Shown here: positions 10,571 through 23,559 of the stretch, in pieces
Layout of the letters: each line of letters begins with the position of its first letter
How positions within the stretch are numbered: the stretch's first letter is position 1
Assembly: GCA_030998225.1 (NCBI GenBank)
Contig: JAPYXD010000754.1
Coordinates: forward strand, 5,456,001 to 5,520,000
Origin: Diplolepis rosae
Taxonomy: Eukaryota > Arthropoda > Insecta > Hymenoptera > Diplolepididae
Reading direction: 5' to 3'
Length of the DNA stretch: 64,000 nt
Notes under the pieces: generated by a model
Databases searched by the model: none
The model's input: only the letters and a program-made list of their open reading frames with translations
Told to the model about the DNA's origin: nothing
Position numbers and translations under genes: made by a program

Positions 10571-11620
10571 AAATCTAGAAATTATACGTATTATATGTTT
10601 TTCTTTAAAATTGTAGCCAAAAAACTGCATCTTTAGTTGCCTAAAACAAATATTTTGGTCAAGTCAACTAATTTTTAGTTGGATTAACCAAATATCTTTC
10701 TAAGTGAGTGAATGCAAGATGCGTTGCATAATATATGAATCATCACTAATTGTTTGAAAAAGTGAGCTTTAAAAATAATAATATAATACAAATAAAAATG
10801 CTGCGTCGTAAGTGGAGAATAGATGTTAGATAAACTCAGTGTTATCTAGCTTCTTCTCCGTCAAATTTAAACTTTAACGATAAAAAAATTTTCAAAATTA
10901 CAGAAAAACTTTCTTTTATTTATTTGCATATTTTTTTCTTCACTTATATAACTATAGAAGATGTTTGTAATGTGAAATTAATTTTTGCACCTGCAGCTTG
11001 GAAATTTTGAAATTGCGAAATGTAAAAATGGAGTAAAAGATTGAAGTGAACTAAAGGAATCCAATACTGTTCAATTAGAATATATCAGAAAATTAAAGCT
11101 GGCAACGTGAATATTGTCAAAGTCAAAAATTTTAATTTTTGGAAATAAGGAATAAGTTAAAATATGTATCAGATATATATAATAGTCATGAATTCAATTT
11201 GTTTTTGTTAAATGAACTGAAATATAATATTTGTTTGTTTTATCAAATCGTAGCCAGAAAAGCGCATCTGTGGTTTCTTGAAACAAATTCTTTGGTTAAG
11301 TCAACCATATTTTGGTTGGATGGTTAACCAAATACATTTCCAAGTAAGTGAATGCAAAATGTGTTACGTAATGTATGAATCATTGCCAATTGTTTGAAAA
11401 AATATGCTTTAAAAATAATCTAATCTGCAACTCTTAGATTCTATAAATGCTTAGTCGTAAGTGAAGAATAGATTTACAAAAAATTAAGTATTTATTTATC
11501 TATTGATCGTAATTAAAAATTAATTAAAAAAACCATCCGCATTAAATTTAAATTTTAACGAGATAACGGAATGTTCAATAATACATGAAAATATTTTTAC
11601 AAATTAGCTACATCTATTTT
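10571..11620 (+). repeat. Diverged ~640-bp tandem duplication
   Basis: About 10600-10990 and 11240-11620 align in the same orientation. Shared landmarks are GTAGCCA (10613/11250), ...GGTTGGAT..., AAGTRAGTGAATGCAA, GAATCATYRCYAATTGTTTG and CGTAAGTGRAGAATAGAT, with roughly 75-80% identity by eye. There are no coding frames. The retrotransposon target lies immediately before the first unit. Confidence 0.6.
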
Positions 11621-12547
11621 TTACTAAATTTTTTTTGCGGTTCCCAATAACTTTGCAAATATTGAAGCAATTATTGTACAACATAATGCCATTTTTTTCT
11701 TGATTATATTAACTGATATCATAAATGAAATGAAATGTATTATATTTAAAAAACGCATAACAAACATTCGAGTGTTCGCAAATAATTCTTTTTACTAGTT
11801 CTCCACATTTAAGTTATGAAGTTCAGTAACGTTTTTATTATAATACATTTAATTATGTATATAGTTATTTTCATACTGATATTTCTATGATATTTACCGG
11901 AATTCAGTTGTTCATGACTTTACAATGATTCTGTGCATTTTCCAAACAATATCACCTCCATTCTTTAATATGAAAACGTATCTTTAGAATATAAATTAAA
12001 CAAATGAATAGGGAAAGTGCATTTCTGTATATTCTGCAAAGAACAGAATTTTTTTCTTCGCTCTGTTAATCCCGTGGGCCCAGTAAACTTAAATTTCAAA
12101 TTTCATAGGCCTTTTTGTTCAATAATTTCGAAACTATTCATATAATTTTCATGTACACAGAAAAAAGTGAATGTTGAGAAATAATATCTTAGACGATTAA
12201 TATCAGAGATAATCATTTGGGTGTTAAACCGTATATTAAGATATCATTGCTCAAAAATGATTATGATAAAGCGACATTTTGAATTATCGAGGTTACGCCG
12301 TAAAAATATTATTTAATTTAAGGCTTAAAGTAAATCAACTTTGGAATGTATTTTTATTCCTAATCATTACTGGCATAATTATGTTTGCCCTTATATTCAA
12401 GCATTAAGAAAACGGTTCTTATGTGCTTAAACGTCACATGTAAACAATAAACGATTGTGTCCTTGACAGATAAAAATTTGAGAGCGTTGTAGAATAAAAA
12501 GTGCTCCACTTTTAATACTCCTAACAGTTACAAAAATTAGAGTGACT
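11621..12547. other. AT-rich intergenic stretch upstream of the protease-like gene
   Basis: No gene or defined repeat is seen. The ~100 bp before 12548 would contain the promoter of the gene that follows; TTTTAATACTCC near 12508 is the only weak TATA-like candidate. Confidence 0.45.
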
Positions 12548-12605
12548 ATGAAGATTATTATATTTCTTCTATTTTGCGTCTTCTTGGTTACCGTTGGAGC
12601 TAAGG
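12548..12605 (+). CDS. Exon 1: signal peptide
   Basis: ATG at 12548 encodes MKIIIFLLFCVFLVTVGAK, a typical hydrophobic secretion signal, ending in phase 1 at a good donor, G|GTAAAT (12606). It is too short for ordinary ORF searches. Its assignment to the downstream exons rests on phase agreement and on their lack of another convincing start; the ~3.2-kb intron between is long. Confidence 0.5.
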
Positions 12606-12723
12606 GTAAATACCTCAAAAGCTCAAATATTTTTTTGGAGAGCTCCATCAATTATTTTAGCAACAGTGTTTTTTGTCGTTTTTTAGAAAATCTGTTGCTT
12701 TATTTTTCATTTTTTTGAACCTG

Positions 12724-12927
12724 ACACGGAAAACAAAAATCTGCTTAGTTACATTTACTGAGTCCATTGGTTAAAGTAGTGAAGACACAAAATTTCTATA
12801 AATATAACAGATATTTATCGACAAATTTGTTATGTATACAAATATCAATTAAATTTACAAAAATCGTATACTGATACTATTTTAACTTATGGAGTCAGTA
12901 AATGTGACAGATTTTTTTTCTCCGTGT
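12724..12927. repeat. Hairpin miniature element in intron 1
   Basis: Ends ACACGGA / TCCGTGT. The left arm (ATCTG...ACATTTACTGAGTCCAT) pairs with the right arm (ATGGAGTCAGTAAATGTGACAGAT). 204 bp, non-coding. Confidence 0.65.
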
Positions 12928-13656
12928 AGAAGAACTAAAAATTGACATAATGTATCGATATAGGTCATTATAACCATTGATTTTAATATATCTGAGCTAA
13001 TTTAAAAATCATCTTGAGCAACAATATATAAAAAGAACTTACGTTCGATTTTTTTTCAAATGCGATACATCATAAATCGCGGTTTCTTATATTAGCATCT
13101 TACAATGCTTACAAACTGGCCTTGTCTTTCGCTCTCTACTTAAAGATAAGAACAGTCGAATAGTCATAATTTTTTTTCGCAGAATAATGAAAAGTTATTT
13201 TTTCTTAAGGATCTAGAAATTTTTAAAAATTACTATTTAAAAAAATTTCAAACAATAAATAAATTCTAATGCTATCAATTGAAAACAATGGAATCTAAAT
13301 GTAATTTAAATAATAAAAATCATGTATGTATGAAAAAAATTGCAAATCAAAGTTTACATTGCTTTTGCACACACAAAAAAAATTTCTCTTTTGGAAGATT
13401 AGCGATGAAACCATTCATAAAACAAGAGAAAAAAATTGCGATAAATTCATATAATACAATAAACAAAAACCTGTAGAAACGATTTTCATTTACCTCGATC
13501 TACCTCGATCCGATTTTTCCGCTGAGAATGTATGCGATGGAAAAAAAAGTAACTTATGACCCTTCAAACTCTAACTCTGAAATCTATAATATTTATTTTC
13601 CTCGGCAAGTAAAAAATTGAATGAGGGCAAATAAATATCGAAACAATAGGTGAATA

Positions 13657-14127
13657 CCCAGGAAAAAAGAAACAATTGATTGAAATTTCTGTGAATTGCG
13701 TATCTTAAAATTTACGATTAAAGGTTTCTGAATCTGCAGTTTTATCTGAAAACAATTGCATCGAAACATTATTGAATTGCGTTTAGGACTTTTCAATCGT
13801 ATAAATTTGTTACAATGACGTTGAATCGTAGTTTTACGATTAATTGACACAGTCCATAAAATTTGAATCGTTAAAATGCGTTTCGTGAATTGTTCATCTC
13901 AATTGTGAAATTCCGATTAACATCAGTAAAACAAATTTTTACGATTGGAAGAAGCGCAACAACAATTCAACAAAGTATTGATTTAATCGGTCTGTGATCA
14001 AATTGTCGATTGAAAAAGCTTATCGATTCAAATGCCCACAACACAATTGAACAAAATCATTTTGAATCTGAAATTTTAAAATACGCAATTCACAGCGATT
14101 TTAGCCTATCGCTTTTTGTTTTCTGGG
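13657..14127. repeat. TA-flanked TIR element in intron 1
   Basis: TA|CCCAGGAAAA at the left and TTTTCTGGG|TA at the right; subterminal inverted copies of CTGTGAATTGCGTA. 471 bp without a transposase, so probably a non-autonomous Tc1/mariner-type element. Confidence 0.65.
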
Positions 14128-14298
14128 TAATAGTACTTTATTTATTTACTAGAAATGACATCTTTCATCTCAAAGCCAAAATGATATGAACCATGAGTGT
14201 TATGGTTTCTACGTTGTAAATATCGCATTTGTAATTTGTGAAATAAATAATAACATCGATTTTATGTGGAACGACTCTTTTAAATAATTTTTATTGAT

Positions 14299-14556
14299 CT
14301 CTAAATTTGAATCAGTCAAAATCTACTGATTATCAGTGAAATTTGACTGATTCAAATAGCTAAAAAGAGGTTACTGTAAATCAGTCAAATTTCAGTGAAA
14401 ATTGACTGATTTGACAGTGAGAAATATTTTTTCACTGATGAATCAGTGAAAATTAACTGATTTAACAGTGAAAAATATTTTTTCACTGATGAATCAGTGA
14501 AAAGGCAAATTACTGATTCAATCAGTGAAAATTTGACTGATTCAGATTTAGAGAGT
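14299..14556. repeat. Hairpin element built from TGACTGATTCA / TCACTGAT motifs (copy 1)
   Basis: Ends CTCTAAATTTGAATCAGTCA and TGACTGATTCAGATTTAGAG. The inside is a near-tandem run of ATCAGTGAAAATTGACTGATT units. Relatives lie at 32250-32456 and 33767-33987. Confidence 0.7.
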
Positions 14557-14741
14557 GGATATATGTGTGATCCAATGTTTCGAAATCCTTAATTAATTAA
14601 TTAATCTGGAGTCATGATCTAAGAATAATATGAATTATTTTATTCAGAATTTATATCTATTTTTGTATCTTAAAAAACTTTTAAGCAGACGGATGACTAA
14701 AAAAAAATGTTTATGATTTATAGTACTTTGGTTTTTTATAC

Positions 14742-14941
14742 ACTAAAAAAATTTAGTAGTTGTGCCAAATACATTGTTTTCTACAAGTTTATGTTAGTTG
14801 TCTCAACCATTTAATAATTTAAATCAACTATTTAGTTTGCTAAACTAACAATTTGAGGAATTATATGAAGAGATTAGATGGTTCCGGCAGCTAACACATT
14901 TTAGAAAAAAAGTAGTTGGCACAAGTAGTAAATTTTTTCAG
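14742..14941. repeat. Miniature inverted-repeat element
   Basis: ACTAAAAAAATTTAGTAGTT at the left pairs with the inverted AGTAGTAAATTTTTTCAGT at the right, followed inward by GTGCCAA / TTGGCAC. About 200 bp. Confidence 0.65.
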
Positions 14942-15823
14942 TTATAGAATTACTGTTTCTCGACAAAAATTATATTTTGAGTCAATTTATCCATCACAAT
15001 TTCTTTTCTATAGAAAATGTTTGTTGAACTCAAACGATATGTTATACTGAATAATAAAAATAAGAAAAACTTTAAACAATTTCTGGTAAATTTTGGATTT
15101 TATATTTTTCAGAGAATTAAAAAATAATCTGTTATTTATCAGTTTATTATCAATTATTTGTAATATATTTTTTTTTAATTATTTTAAAAGAAGCAATTAA
15201 TTTTCGCAATAATCCTACAAATTTACTTGAATATAAATTGTAGATTCCACTAATTGTAGTTGAAATATAATTTATTTAATGTTTGAAATATCATAAAATT
15301 AGGAAAGAAATTCGTTAATTTTTGCTTCTATTCAGATAATTCTTTAGGTTATTTGAATTTGTTCGTGGTAAGAACTTTGAATATTATCTCGTATTTACAT
15401 AAACGTCATAGCCATATAATTAACATGCATACGCACACTTCTGGAAAAATTTCTCATAGATTATTTAAAATTATTTGAGGTTCTAACCAAAAATTATTTT
15501 ATAGAAAAATAAGAAATTAAATTACTGAAAAACTGTATGGTTACCATAACCAAACACCAAAAAAAGTATACTAGTAGAAATTCATAAACACATCAGCACT
15601 TTTAGAAAAGCTTATAAAATTTTAAATTTTCAGAAAACTTATGTAATCTATTTGATGTTGAAAAAAGCACTAGATTATTCAGACTGCATTCTTGTATCTT
15701 TTTTCATTTACTATAAATTTAGTCCTTAACCATTTTTTCTATATTATATACATTATTTTTGAAATTATATATCCTAGTTGATTTTTTTTCTGAATTTGAT
15801 AATATTTGCGTCGTCTCTACCAG

Positions 15824-16260
15824 TTGCTCATACAACGGATCATCCTGGAAAAACTGAACCAGCAGAAACTAAACCCCATGAAAATAAACCAGAAAAAAAT
15901 GAACCAGCAAAAAAAAAGGCAGCGAAAAATACACCAGTGAAAAGCAAACCAGAAGAAGTTAAACCGGCGGAAAATGAACCAGAAAAAACTGAGCCAGCGA
16001 AAAATGAACCAAGGAAAAATAAACCTAAAAATCCTGAAGCAGCAAAGGCCCTCATAAATTATCTACTATATAGTTTCGTTTGCACTGGATTCTACATTAA
16101 TGAAAAGATCATTGTTGTTACATACGATTGTATCGACAATTTGATAGATATTGATGAAAGAAAAAAAGCAAATGTATTAGATTTGACTCCTTATGCTGAT
16201 AGAATACCCCTTTTGAAGAAGAATGTGCAAGTAGTAGATAAAACCCTTGGATTCATAGAG
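15824..16260 (+). CDS. Exon 2: Lys/Glu/Pro-rich tail and N-terminal half of the protease-like domain
   Basis: The acceptor is CTCTACCAG at 15815-15823 after a pyrimidine-rich stretch. Joining to exon 1 restores codon GTT and keeps the frame. The first ~60 residues are low complexity (EPAK, KPEE, NEPEK); then the trypsin-like domain starts, with Cys at the usual disulfide positions around the lost histidine. The donor is GAG|GTTAGG at 16261, phase 0. Read through, the frame would stop at 16299. Confidence 0.6.
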
Positions 16261-16514
16261 GTTAGGCCATTAAAAAGCTCCTACACGTATTTAATATGAT
16301 ACATAAGTTTCAATTTTTTATATTAATTGGAATTGATTAATCTGGAATTGTATTAAAACATCAAATCTATGAGATTCTTAGAGTAGATGCTGGATTTACT
16401 ATTTCAAGATATTTTATATTTCAAATAATTATAAACTCATTAGTTTTTCAAAAACTGTATCATATAATTTGCATAATTGAATAATTAATTAGAATTGAAA
16501 AATAATTGTCGTAG

Positions 16515-16766
16515 GTTGTTGATGGTTCTGATGGGTATGACAATATTTTTTTACCAAATTTGAAAATTGCATCATAGCCATATGAAATTGGTACAAAACT
16601 TCAAATAGTAGGGCTTGCGAGAGATGCCAACAGTTTGTCAACTACAATGGTATTTGATGTCAAAATTGTAGCTAACGATGCTTGTAAAAAAGTATATCCT
16701 ACTGCAACTATAGACGAAAAAATTCATGGATGTGTTGAAATACAAAATGGGAGACACTTCTGTTCG
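16515..16766 (+). CDS. Exon 3: central part of the protease-like domain with TAG codon
   Basis: The acceptor is GTCGTAG at 16508-16514; the donor is TCG|GTAATA at 16767; both are phase 0. A YDNIFLPNL segment stands where DIALLKL is usual, so the catalytic-Asp position may be kept. The TAG at 16575 lies where the family usually has a Lys or Gln before P-x-E. The exon ends within the former active-site motif, after HFCS. Confidence 0.55.
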
Positions 16767-16864
16767 GTAATAAACGTCATTAGTTTAATTATCTTGAAAA
16801 ATAATATTTTCATATCAATTTTCTGAAGAATTATTGAAAAAATAAATATTTATATGTTTTACAG

Positions 16865-17023
16865 GAAAGCACTGGCAGTATGTTAGTTAAGGGAAATGAG
16901 ATAGCTGGAGTCCTTATCTATCCAACGAAAAAAAGAGAGTTAAATTGTAAAAGTAATGTTCCCTTTATCAAACCTGATATGATTCAACATTACTTAGAAA
17001 AGTCCAAATTGAACCACGCTTAA
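16865..17023 (+). CDS. Exon 4: C-terminal part with degenerate active-site serine region
   Basis: The acceptor is TTTTACAG at 16857-16864, phase 0. It encodes ESTGSMLVKGNEIAGVLIYP and on to a Cys and a C-terminal amphipathic helix (MIQHYLEKSK) before TAA 17021-17023. The final helix and the G-V-L-I strand match the end of trypsin domains. Confidence 0.58.
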   Translation, partial: ESTGSMLVKGNEIAGVLIYPTKKRELNCKSNVPFIKPDMIQHYLEKSKLNHA

Positions 17024-17035
17024 ATACTAGAACTT

Positions 17036-17640
17036 CTTTGAATTGAAGAAAGTTTTGTTGATTCAAACAAATGTTCATTAATGTAAACCAATCTATTTTT
17101 TTAGATCAAAGAAAATTTTTTTGAGTTAACAAAACTTTCTTTAATTTAAAGAAATTGTTTCTTTGATTCAAAGAAACTGTTTTCTTAGTGGTGATGAAAA
17201 TAAAGCCCTTTCAAAAACTGATATGTATACTCAGAAAAAATATTTTATTGAATCAAAGAAAATCATTTGTTTGAAGGACTTTCTATGATTTAAAGTAATA
17301 ATTTATTTGAATAAAATAAAATTTGTTTGATTCACACAAAGTATTTTTGAGGCAAATAAAAATTTGTCAAAATCGAATAAACTCCCTTTAATCAAACAAA
17401 TTATATCTTTGACTATATATTAATGCATTAATTACTTTGTTTTGAAGAAACATTTATTCGATTTGAGCAAATATTCAATTGTCCCAATGATATTTCGTTT
17501 GAATTAAATAAATGTTATTTAATTCAAATAAATGATTTCTTGTAATCAAAGAATGTCTTTCAAACAAATAATTATCTTTGATTCAATCAATCATTTCTTT
17601 TCATTGAATAGCATTTTATTTGATATATAATTTTTTTAAA
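17036..17640. repeat. Paired TTTGATTCAAA-type repeats (locus 1)
   Basis: Two adjacent units: about 17036-17192 (TTTGAATTGAAGAAAGTTTT... ending ...GAAACTGTTTTCTTAGTG) and about 17228-17640, starting ACTCAGAAAAAATATTTTAT. Both are saturated with GATTCAAA / TTTGAATC. The same two units occur in the same order at 27109-27245 and 27318-27700. Confidence 0.65.
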
Positions 17641-18749
17641 TTTCTTTATAATTTAAAATTTATTAAAAATTTTATTATCATATGGAAAATTATATTGAGA
17701 ATTCCGCACACAATATGTGAAAAATAAAGAAAGATAATGTAAACAATTGTTGCTTATCTTTGTGATAAAGTCACGTTCAATTTACTTTTGTCTTTTATAA
17801 AACGCCTTGTGTTAAACAGAGAAATAGTCAAAATTAATTATATAGAGATAGGATGTCTATGAAATATTATATCGAATCTATTTTTTTCTATTGGCATGTT
17901 ATAAATACAAAATTTGATTTTATAATTCACATAACAATGAGATTTAAAAAATAAAAAAATTAATGATTAAAATTAGTCTGAAAATGAGTTAAATTGGATT
18001 GTAGATAATTAGAACTTTCGTAAATTATTTAAAATCTTTTTAAATAATTTAAATGAAAATTGAAAAAAATTAAATATTAGAAAAACTATTCGATTCGTTT
18101 GCATAGACAACGTTTTGCCATCTATTGCATGAAAAAGGAATCTACGTTTGATAAATTCATGTTTATCACACAAAACTTCAGAAATTAATTTCCATTAAAA
18201 ATAAAAGTGAGGCAGGGGTTATCTAGAGGTATCAGCAGCGTAAAATTTTCGACTTATTAAATGCTTGCAATTTAACATCATATGGGTATAAGGGGAGAGG
18301 AGATTGACAGATTATTTATTTCGCATGTAGGTAAATAAGTTCAAAGAAGAAAATGTCGGTAAGGTAGGAATCAGAAAAGTAATAGTTTTGAAGAGTGTTG
18401 GATTTATTGACTTTTTAGTGTTTTAGTTAATTTGGGATAAAAATATTATCTTGGTTGTAATTTTTTAATTTGAAATTTCTGAATCTAAAAATGTTTTTCT
18501 ACCTTTGTAGCAAGTTAGCTGTATGAGTATCAAGAAAAAGTTTACAAAGTTTAGTTTTTTTCGGCCTTTTATAGATCATTAATTTTTTTGTGGAATTTTA
18601 GAATATGATAAACTTTTCATTAAATTTTTCAATTAAAAAAAATTATTTACTGTCATATAGACCGAGTTGATATGTTTAAATTTCTTGAGTTTTCAACAGA
18701 ACATTTTTGATCAACAATTCTGGTTTTATCTATAAAAAACGTTTTTCTA
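17641..18749. other. AT-rich intergenic stretch
   Basis: No gene, RNA or clear repeat terminus is seen here. Confidence 0.5.
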
Positions 18750-19660
18750 AAAATCAAAAATTCAATTTTCCTGACAAAATCTACGCGATACGGGAAAAAA
18801 GTGAAGAAACAAAACTTTTTATTTCAAACAAATCTACAACTTCGGTGATGACAATTTTTTCATAGGAGTTATATCATTTGTTTCTTAATGAAAAATTTTA
18901 TTAAAAATAAAAAGGTTTTGTTTCCAAAAAAACTATATGGGATACGAAAAAAATGTTGGACCAAAATTGTTCATCTCAAGAAGATATACATATTTACTTT
19001 AGATAATTTTTTTCATTGGACACACAGTTTTCGTTATAATAATAATGAATGTTATCAAAAATTGAAAATTCCATTTTGCACCAAATCTACGCGGCATACG
19101 AAAAAATGTTTGAAAACAAAATTTTTCATTGTAAAAAGATATACAAATTTGCTATTGACCATTTTTTCATAGAAGTTATATCTTTTGCTTATTAATCAAA
19201 AATGTTTTTTTAAAAATTCATTTTGTCCTTCCAAAATATACGAGATACGGAAAAGATGTTAAGAAACAAAATAGTTTATTTAAAAAATATCTGCAATTTC
19301 GATGCTGACCATCGTCTCATAGAAGTTATATCTTTTGTTTATTTAAGAAAAATATTATTAAAGATAAAAGACTCTCTTTCTAAACAGAACTACACGGAAT
19401 ACGAAAAAAAATGTTAAGGAACTAAATTATTCACCTCCACAAGATCTACAAATTCTCTTCAGAAAATATTTTAATAAAGAAAACAATTTTTGTTTTTGAC
19501 GAGAGGAAGATTTGATTAAAAATAAACAATTCCGTTTTTCAGCAAAATTATGCGAGATATAAAACAATTGTTATTTTATTTTTAATCGCAAGTGTGGCTC
19601 TAATGGATATGAAATAAAAATCGAGCGCACGTATTACAATGAAAATATGTTCTTCAAGGT
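18750..19660 (+). repeat. Tandem array of ~155-bp units of the foldback family
   Basis: At least five diverged units in direct order. Cores are CTACGCGATACG (about 18780), TATATGGGATACG (about 18930), CTACGCGGCATACG (about 19087), TATACGAGATACGG (about 19240), CTACACGGAATACG (about 19390) and TATGCGAGATA (about 19548). Each unit also has an ATCTACAA and a TTTTTTCATAGAAGTTATATC block. The array ends in GCAAGTGTGGCTC...TCGAGCGCAC...AATGAAAATATG, a decayed version of the repeat end at 3660-3703. No long open frame is present. Confidence 0.7.
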
Positions 19661-20109
19661 CGATAGAGCCTTAAGGTTATTTAAGGCTATTTTGAAAGAG
19701 AAAAGATTATTTTACATGATAAAAATTTGCAACCCAGAAAAATAATTTTATTAATAAATTTTATTTTTGACCCAACTTTTTTCTTATTGCTTCTTATCAA
19801 ATTTTAAAAAATTATATCCGATTCTAATAAATCATGAATTATTTTTTCAGAGAAAAGATTTCCCACAACTTCACCGTTTCTGATTTTGAAAAATAAATTC
19901 TTTAATGGCTGAAACCATTAAAAAAACATTTTCCAAAACGAAATTTTTATAAACAAATTGCTGAATTTGATAATAATTTATTCACTTTCAAAAATTGGAA
20001 ATGGCTAAGTTGTAGGGAATCTTTTTCTTGAGAAAGTAATTTATAATTTATTAAAATCGCATAATTTTTTAAAATTTGGTAAGAAACAACAAGAAAAAAA
20101 GTTGGGGCA

Positions 20110-21032
20110 AAAACATATTTTGGTGAAAAAAATCGAATTTTTTCAATATTAAAAATCAAAAAATTAAAATATACATCCTGTCCCGAAATTTCTTTATCAG
20201 AATTTGTAGACCTCATTTAGGCAAACAATTTTCCATCTAAATGTTTTTTTTGCATCTCACATATTTTGTCTAAAAAATGGAATTTTTTCATTTTTATCGT
20301 ATTTTTTGGAATTGAAACGAAAAATATATGTTTTATCAGAAACTGTGTCAGACAAAATTTGTAGATCTTTTTGAAACGAACAACTTTGTATTCTTACGTT
20401 TTTTTCGTATTTCACATTTTATTGTTAAAAAATTGAATTTTGGATTTTTAATAGTTTTTTTTTAAATTAAAAAGAAAAATATGCATCTTATGAAAAAATG
20501 TTACAATTCAAATTTGTAGGTCTTTATGTAAAAAATAATATTGTATCATAACGTTTTTTCGTATCTCGTATAATTTAACTTGAAAATGGAATTTTGATAT
20601 TGACTTTTTTCGAATTTGAATATGCTGTAACATTTCTAATTTTGATTTAATCGAAAAATGTTATGGGGATAATTTGTAGAGATTTATGAGCACTATCAAA
20701 AACCAGTATTGAAATTTTTTATTTTTTCAACAAATTATTTTCAAAAACACAAAAGTAGTGCTCAATCCCTCAATTTTGATTGGATGTGGCTGGTTAACGA
20801 ACTTGTCCTTACTTTTTCGGCTCCGATAAAGTGTACCAAAGCTCAATTCAATCTGATAATTCTGTCGAGAGTTATGCCGCACACGACCTACTACAGACAG
20901 ACAGACAGACAGACACTTTCGTAAAAACGATTTTTTCTGACTCAGGGGGTCTCAAAACGTAAAGATTTGATGGAAATTTCGAAAGTCATTTTTCACATAA
21001 AACCAATACCTTCTCATCCATGATGAGAATGT
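20110..21032 (+). repeat. Foldback-family half element
   Basis: The reverse complement of about 2605-3515 and collinear with 650-1542: ~155-bp units, then GTGCTCAATCCCTCAATTTT, a five-unit GACA tract near 20895-20914, the CTCAGGGGGTCTCAAAACGT block and the end ATGATGAGAATGT at 21020-21032. No transposase is present. Confidence 0.75.
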
Positions 21033-21473
21033 AAAAATTTAGAAATACATAAACAAGTAACAATTGCCCCTCGACAGATACGAGTGAACTTGTACACAAA
21101 TTTATTTTTTGACTTTCAAAAGTGGATCATTTTGATCCCAAATTGGTAGTCAATTTGATCTGCACAAGTATGATCTGCTAAGGTTTACTTTTTACCTTAT
21201 ACCTGCACTACGATTATTCATGTCATTTTTGAAGTTTGGTAACAGGCGATTAATTCCGATAATCGGATTATTTCGATTTGCAATTTCGAATTACAAAAAA
21301 ACCCTGGAATTTGTATCAAAGTGTTGCAGACCATTTTGATATAATTTTGGGATCAAATTGATCAACTGGGATTTACTGTGAGGTGATAAATCAAAGCTGT
21401 CAATATATTTATTTAAATTCTGTTTTCAATGTTTAAAAATTTTGTAATGATTAAAATGTAATATTGATGTGAA
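21033..21473. repeat. Second copy of the 1543-1982 flank
   Basis: Nearly identical to 1543-1982 across ~440 bp, diverging right after GATGTGAAA. Together with the preceding element this makes a ~1.2-kb duplicated block. Confidence 0.75.
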
Positions 21474-21482
21474 ATAAATACC

Positions 21483-22539
<1,057 letters not shown>

Positions 22540-23559
22540 AATAATAATTAAAATTTGACTAAATTTGGAATTTTATATCGATAAAACGAAAATATATATT
22601 AATATAATTATATTACATAATATATAATATCTATTTGTGATGTTTGTGAAAATGTATAAAGATAATACAACGAGAGGTATTTAGACATATTTTAAAATAA
22701 ATTGGTGTTTATCATTTCGATAACTCCATCGTAAATTTTATAATTATTATAGAGTAAATAATACTACAAATTTATTTGACCTGTAGAGGATGACATAATG
22801 TCATCGAAACGTTGTCATTTTGAATGAAAATAAATATAATGATCATCCATTTGGTCCGAGTTTGGTCATTCTTCTTTCTATAATGAAAAAAGTTATTCAA
22901 AGTAAAAAAATGTCAAAAAAATGCCCAAAAAACTCAAAACTTTTAGTTTCAAAACCATAAAGGTGCTGGAATTAAAAAAAAACCCAAAACTTTTCTAAAT
23001 AAAGTTACTAAACATAAAAAAACTTATATGGAAGGTTTAAACTCAAAAAATAAAAAAAATTAAAATATTAAAGATGGCTGATCCCCTTAAGGACTTTGAA
23101 TGTTCATTTAAACTCGAAAAGCAAAAACTAAAAAATGACAAAAATGTTCGAAATATCTTTTGGTTTATATCAATCGATTTTTGAAGCTGTTTGGATGCTT
23201 GAGATAATTCTTCATAGATGTCAGCATCATTTAAAAGCTCGAAAACACAGCGCAAATGCACTTGATTCTTACTCGGTCGTCACCCTCATCCCCTTTATAC
23301 AAATGCATGCGCTCTTGCTCACTTCACGATGCGCCCCCGTCTTGCGCGCAATTTCAGTTCAAATCGCGCAGTCGCGACAGTAGGTCTGACCTAGACCGAA
23401 AAATCATTCTGTTTACCACTAAAGTGCCACTAAATTCGTCGATTTCACCTCCACTATCTTTTCCGATTCCTTAGTTCCAACTCCGACAAATAAACTCAAT
23501 TATTCAGCATTAAAAACAATCAACTTATAAAAATATCCTATATCTATATATTATCCATT
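22540..23559. other. Gene-free stretch
   Basis: AT-rich, with a small palindrome GATGACATAATGTCATC at 22789-22805 and a slightly GC-richer part around 23250-23400. No supported gene. Confidence 0.45.

Larger units (their letters stand above)
12548..17023 (+). pseudogene. Secreted trypsin-fold serine protease homologue, non-catalytic, four exons, one in-frame stop
   Basis: The four exons listed below join in phase: 12548-12605, 15824-16260, 16515-16766 and 16865-17020, then TAA. The product would have a signal peptide, a ~60-residue Lys/Glu/Pro-rich tail built on EPAKNEP-like repeats, then a chymotrypsin-fold domain. The fold is inferred from the order of landmarks. CTGFYINEKIIVVTYDC sits where CGG...LTAAHC belongs, so the catalytic His is Asp. 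The oxyanion/Ser region CSESTGS replaces CQGDSGGP, so the catalytic Ser is Thr. VFDVKIVANDACKKVY matches the usual ...PIVSNEEC segment. It is therefore a pseudoprotease. A TAG at 16575-16577 in exon 3 would truncate it; everything else is open, so it could be a very young pseudogene, a stop allele or a sequence error. No close family can be named. Confidence 0.62.

Noticed and set aside
12548..12605. Short secreted peptide gene on its own
   Set aside because: The donor GTAAAT and phase agreement with exon 2 make it more likely the signal exon of the protease-like gene, although a separate gene cannot be excluded.
18750..19660. CRISPR or tandem gene array
   Set aside because: Units are ~155 bp, diverged throughout and non-coding; they match the foldback arms.
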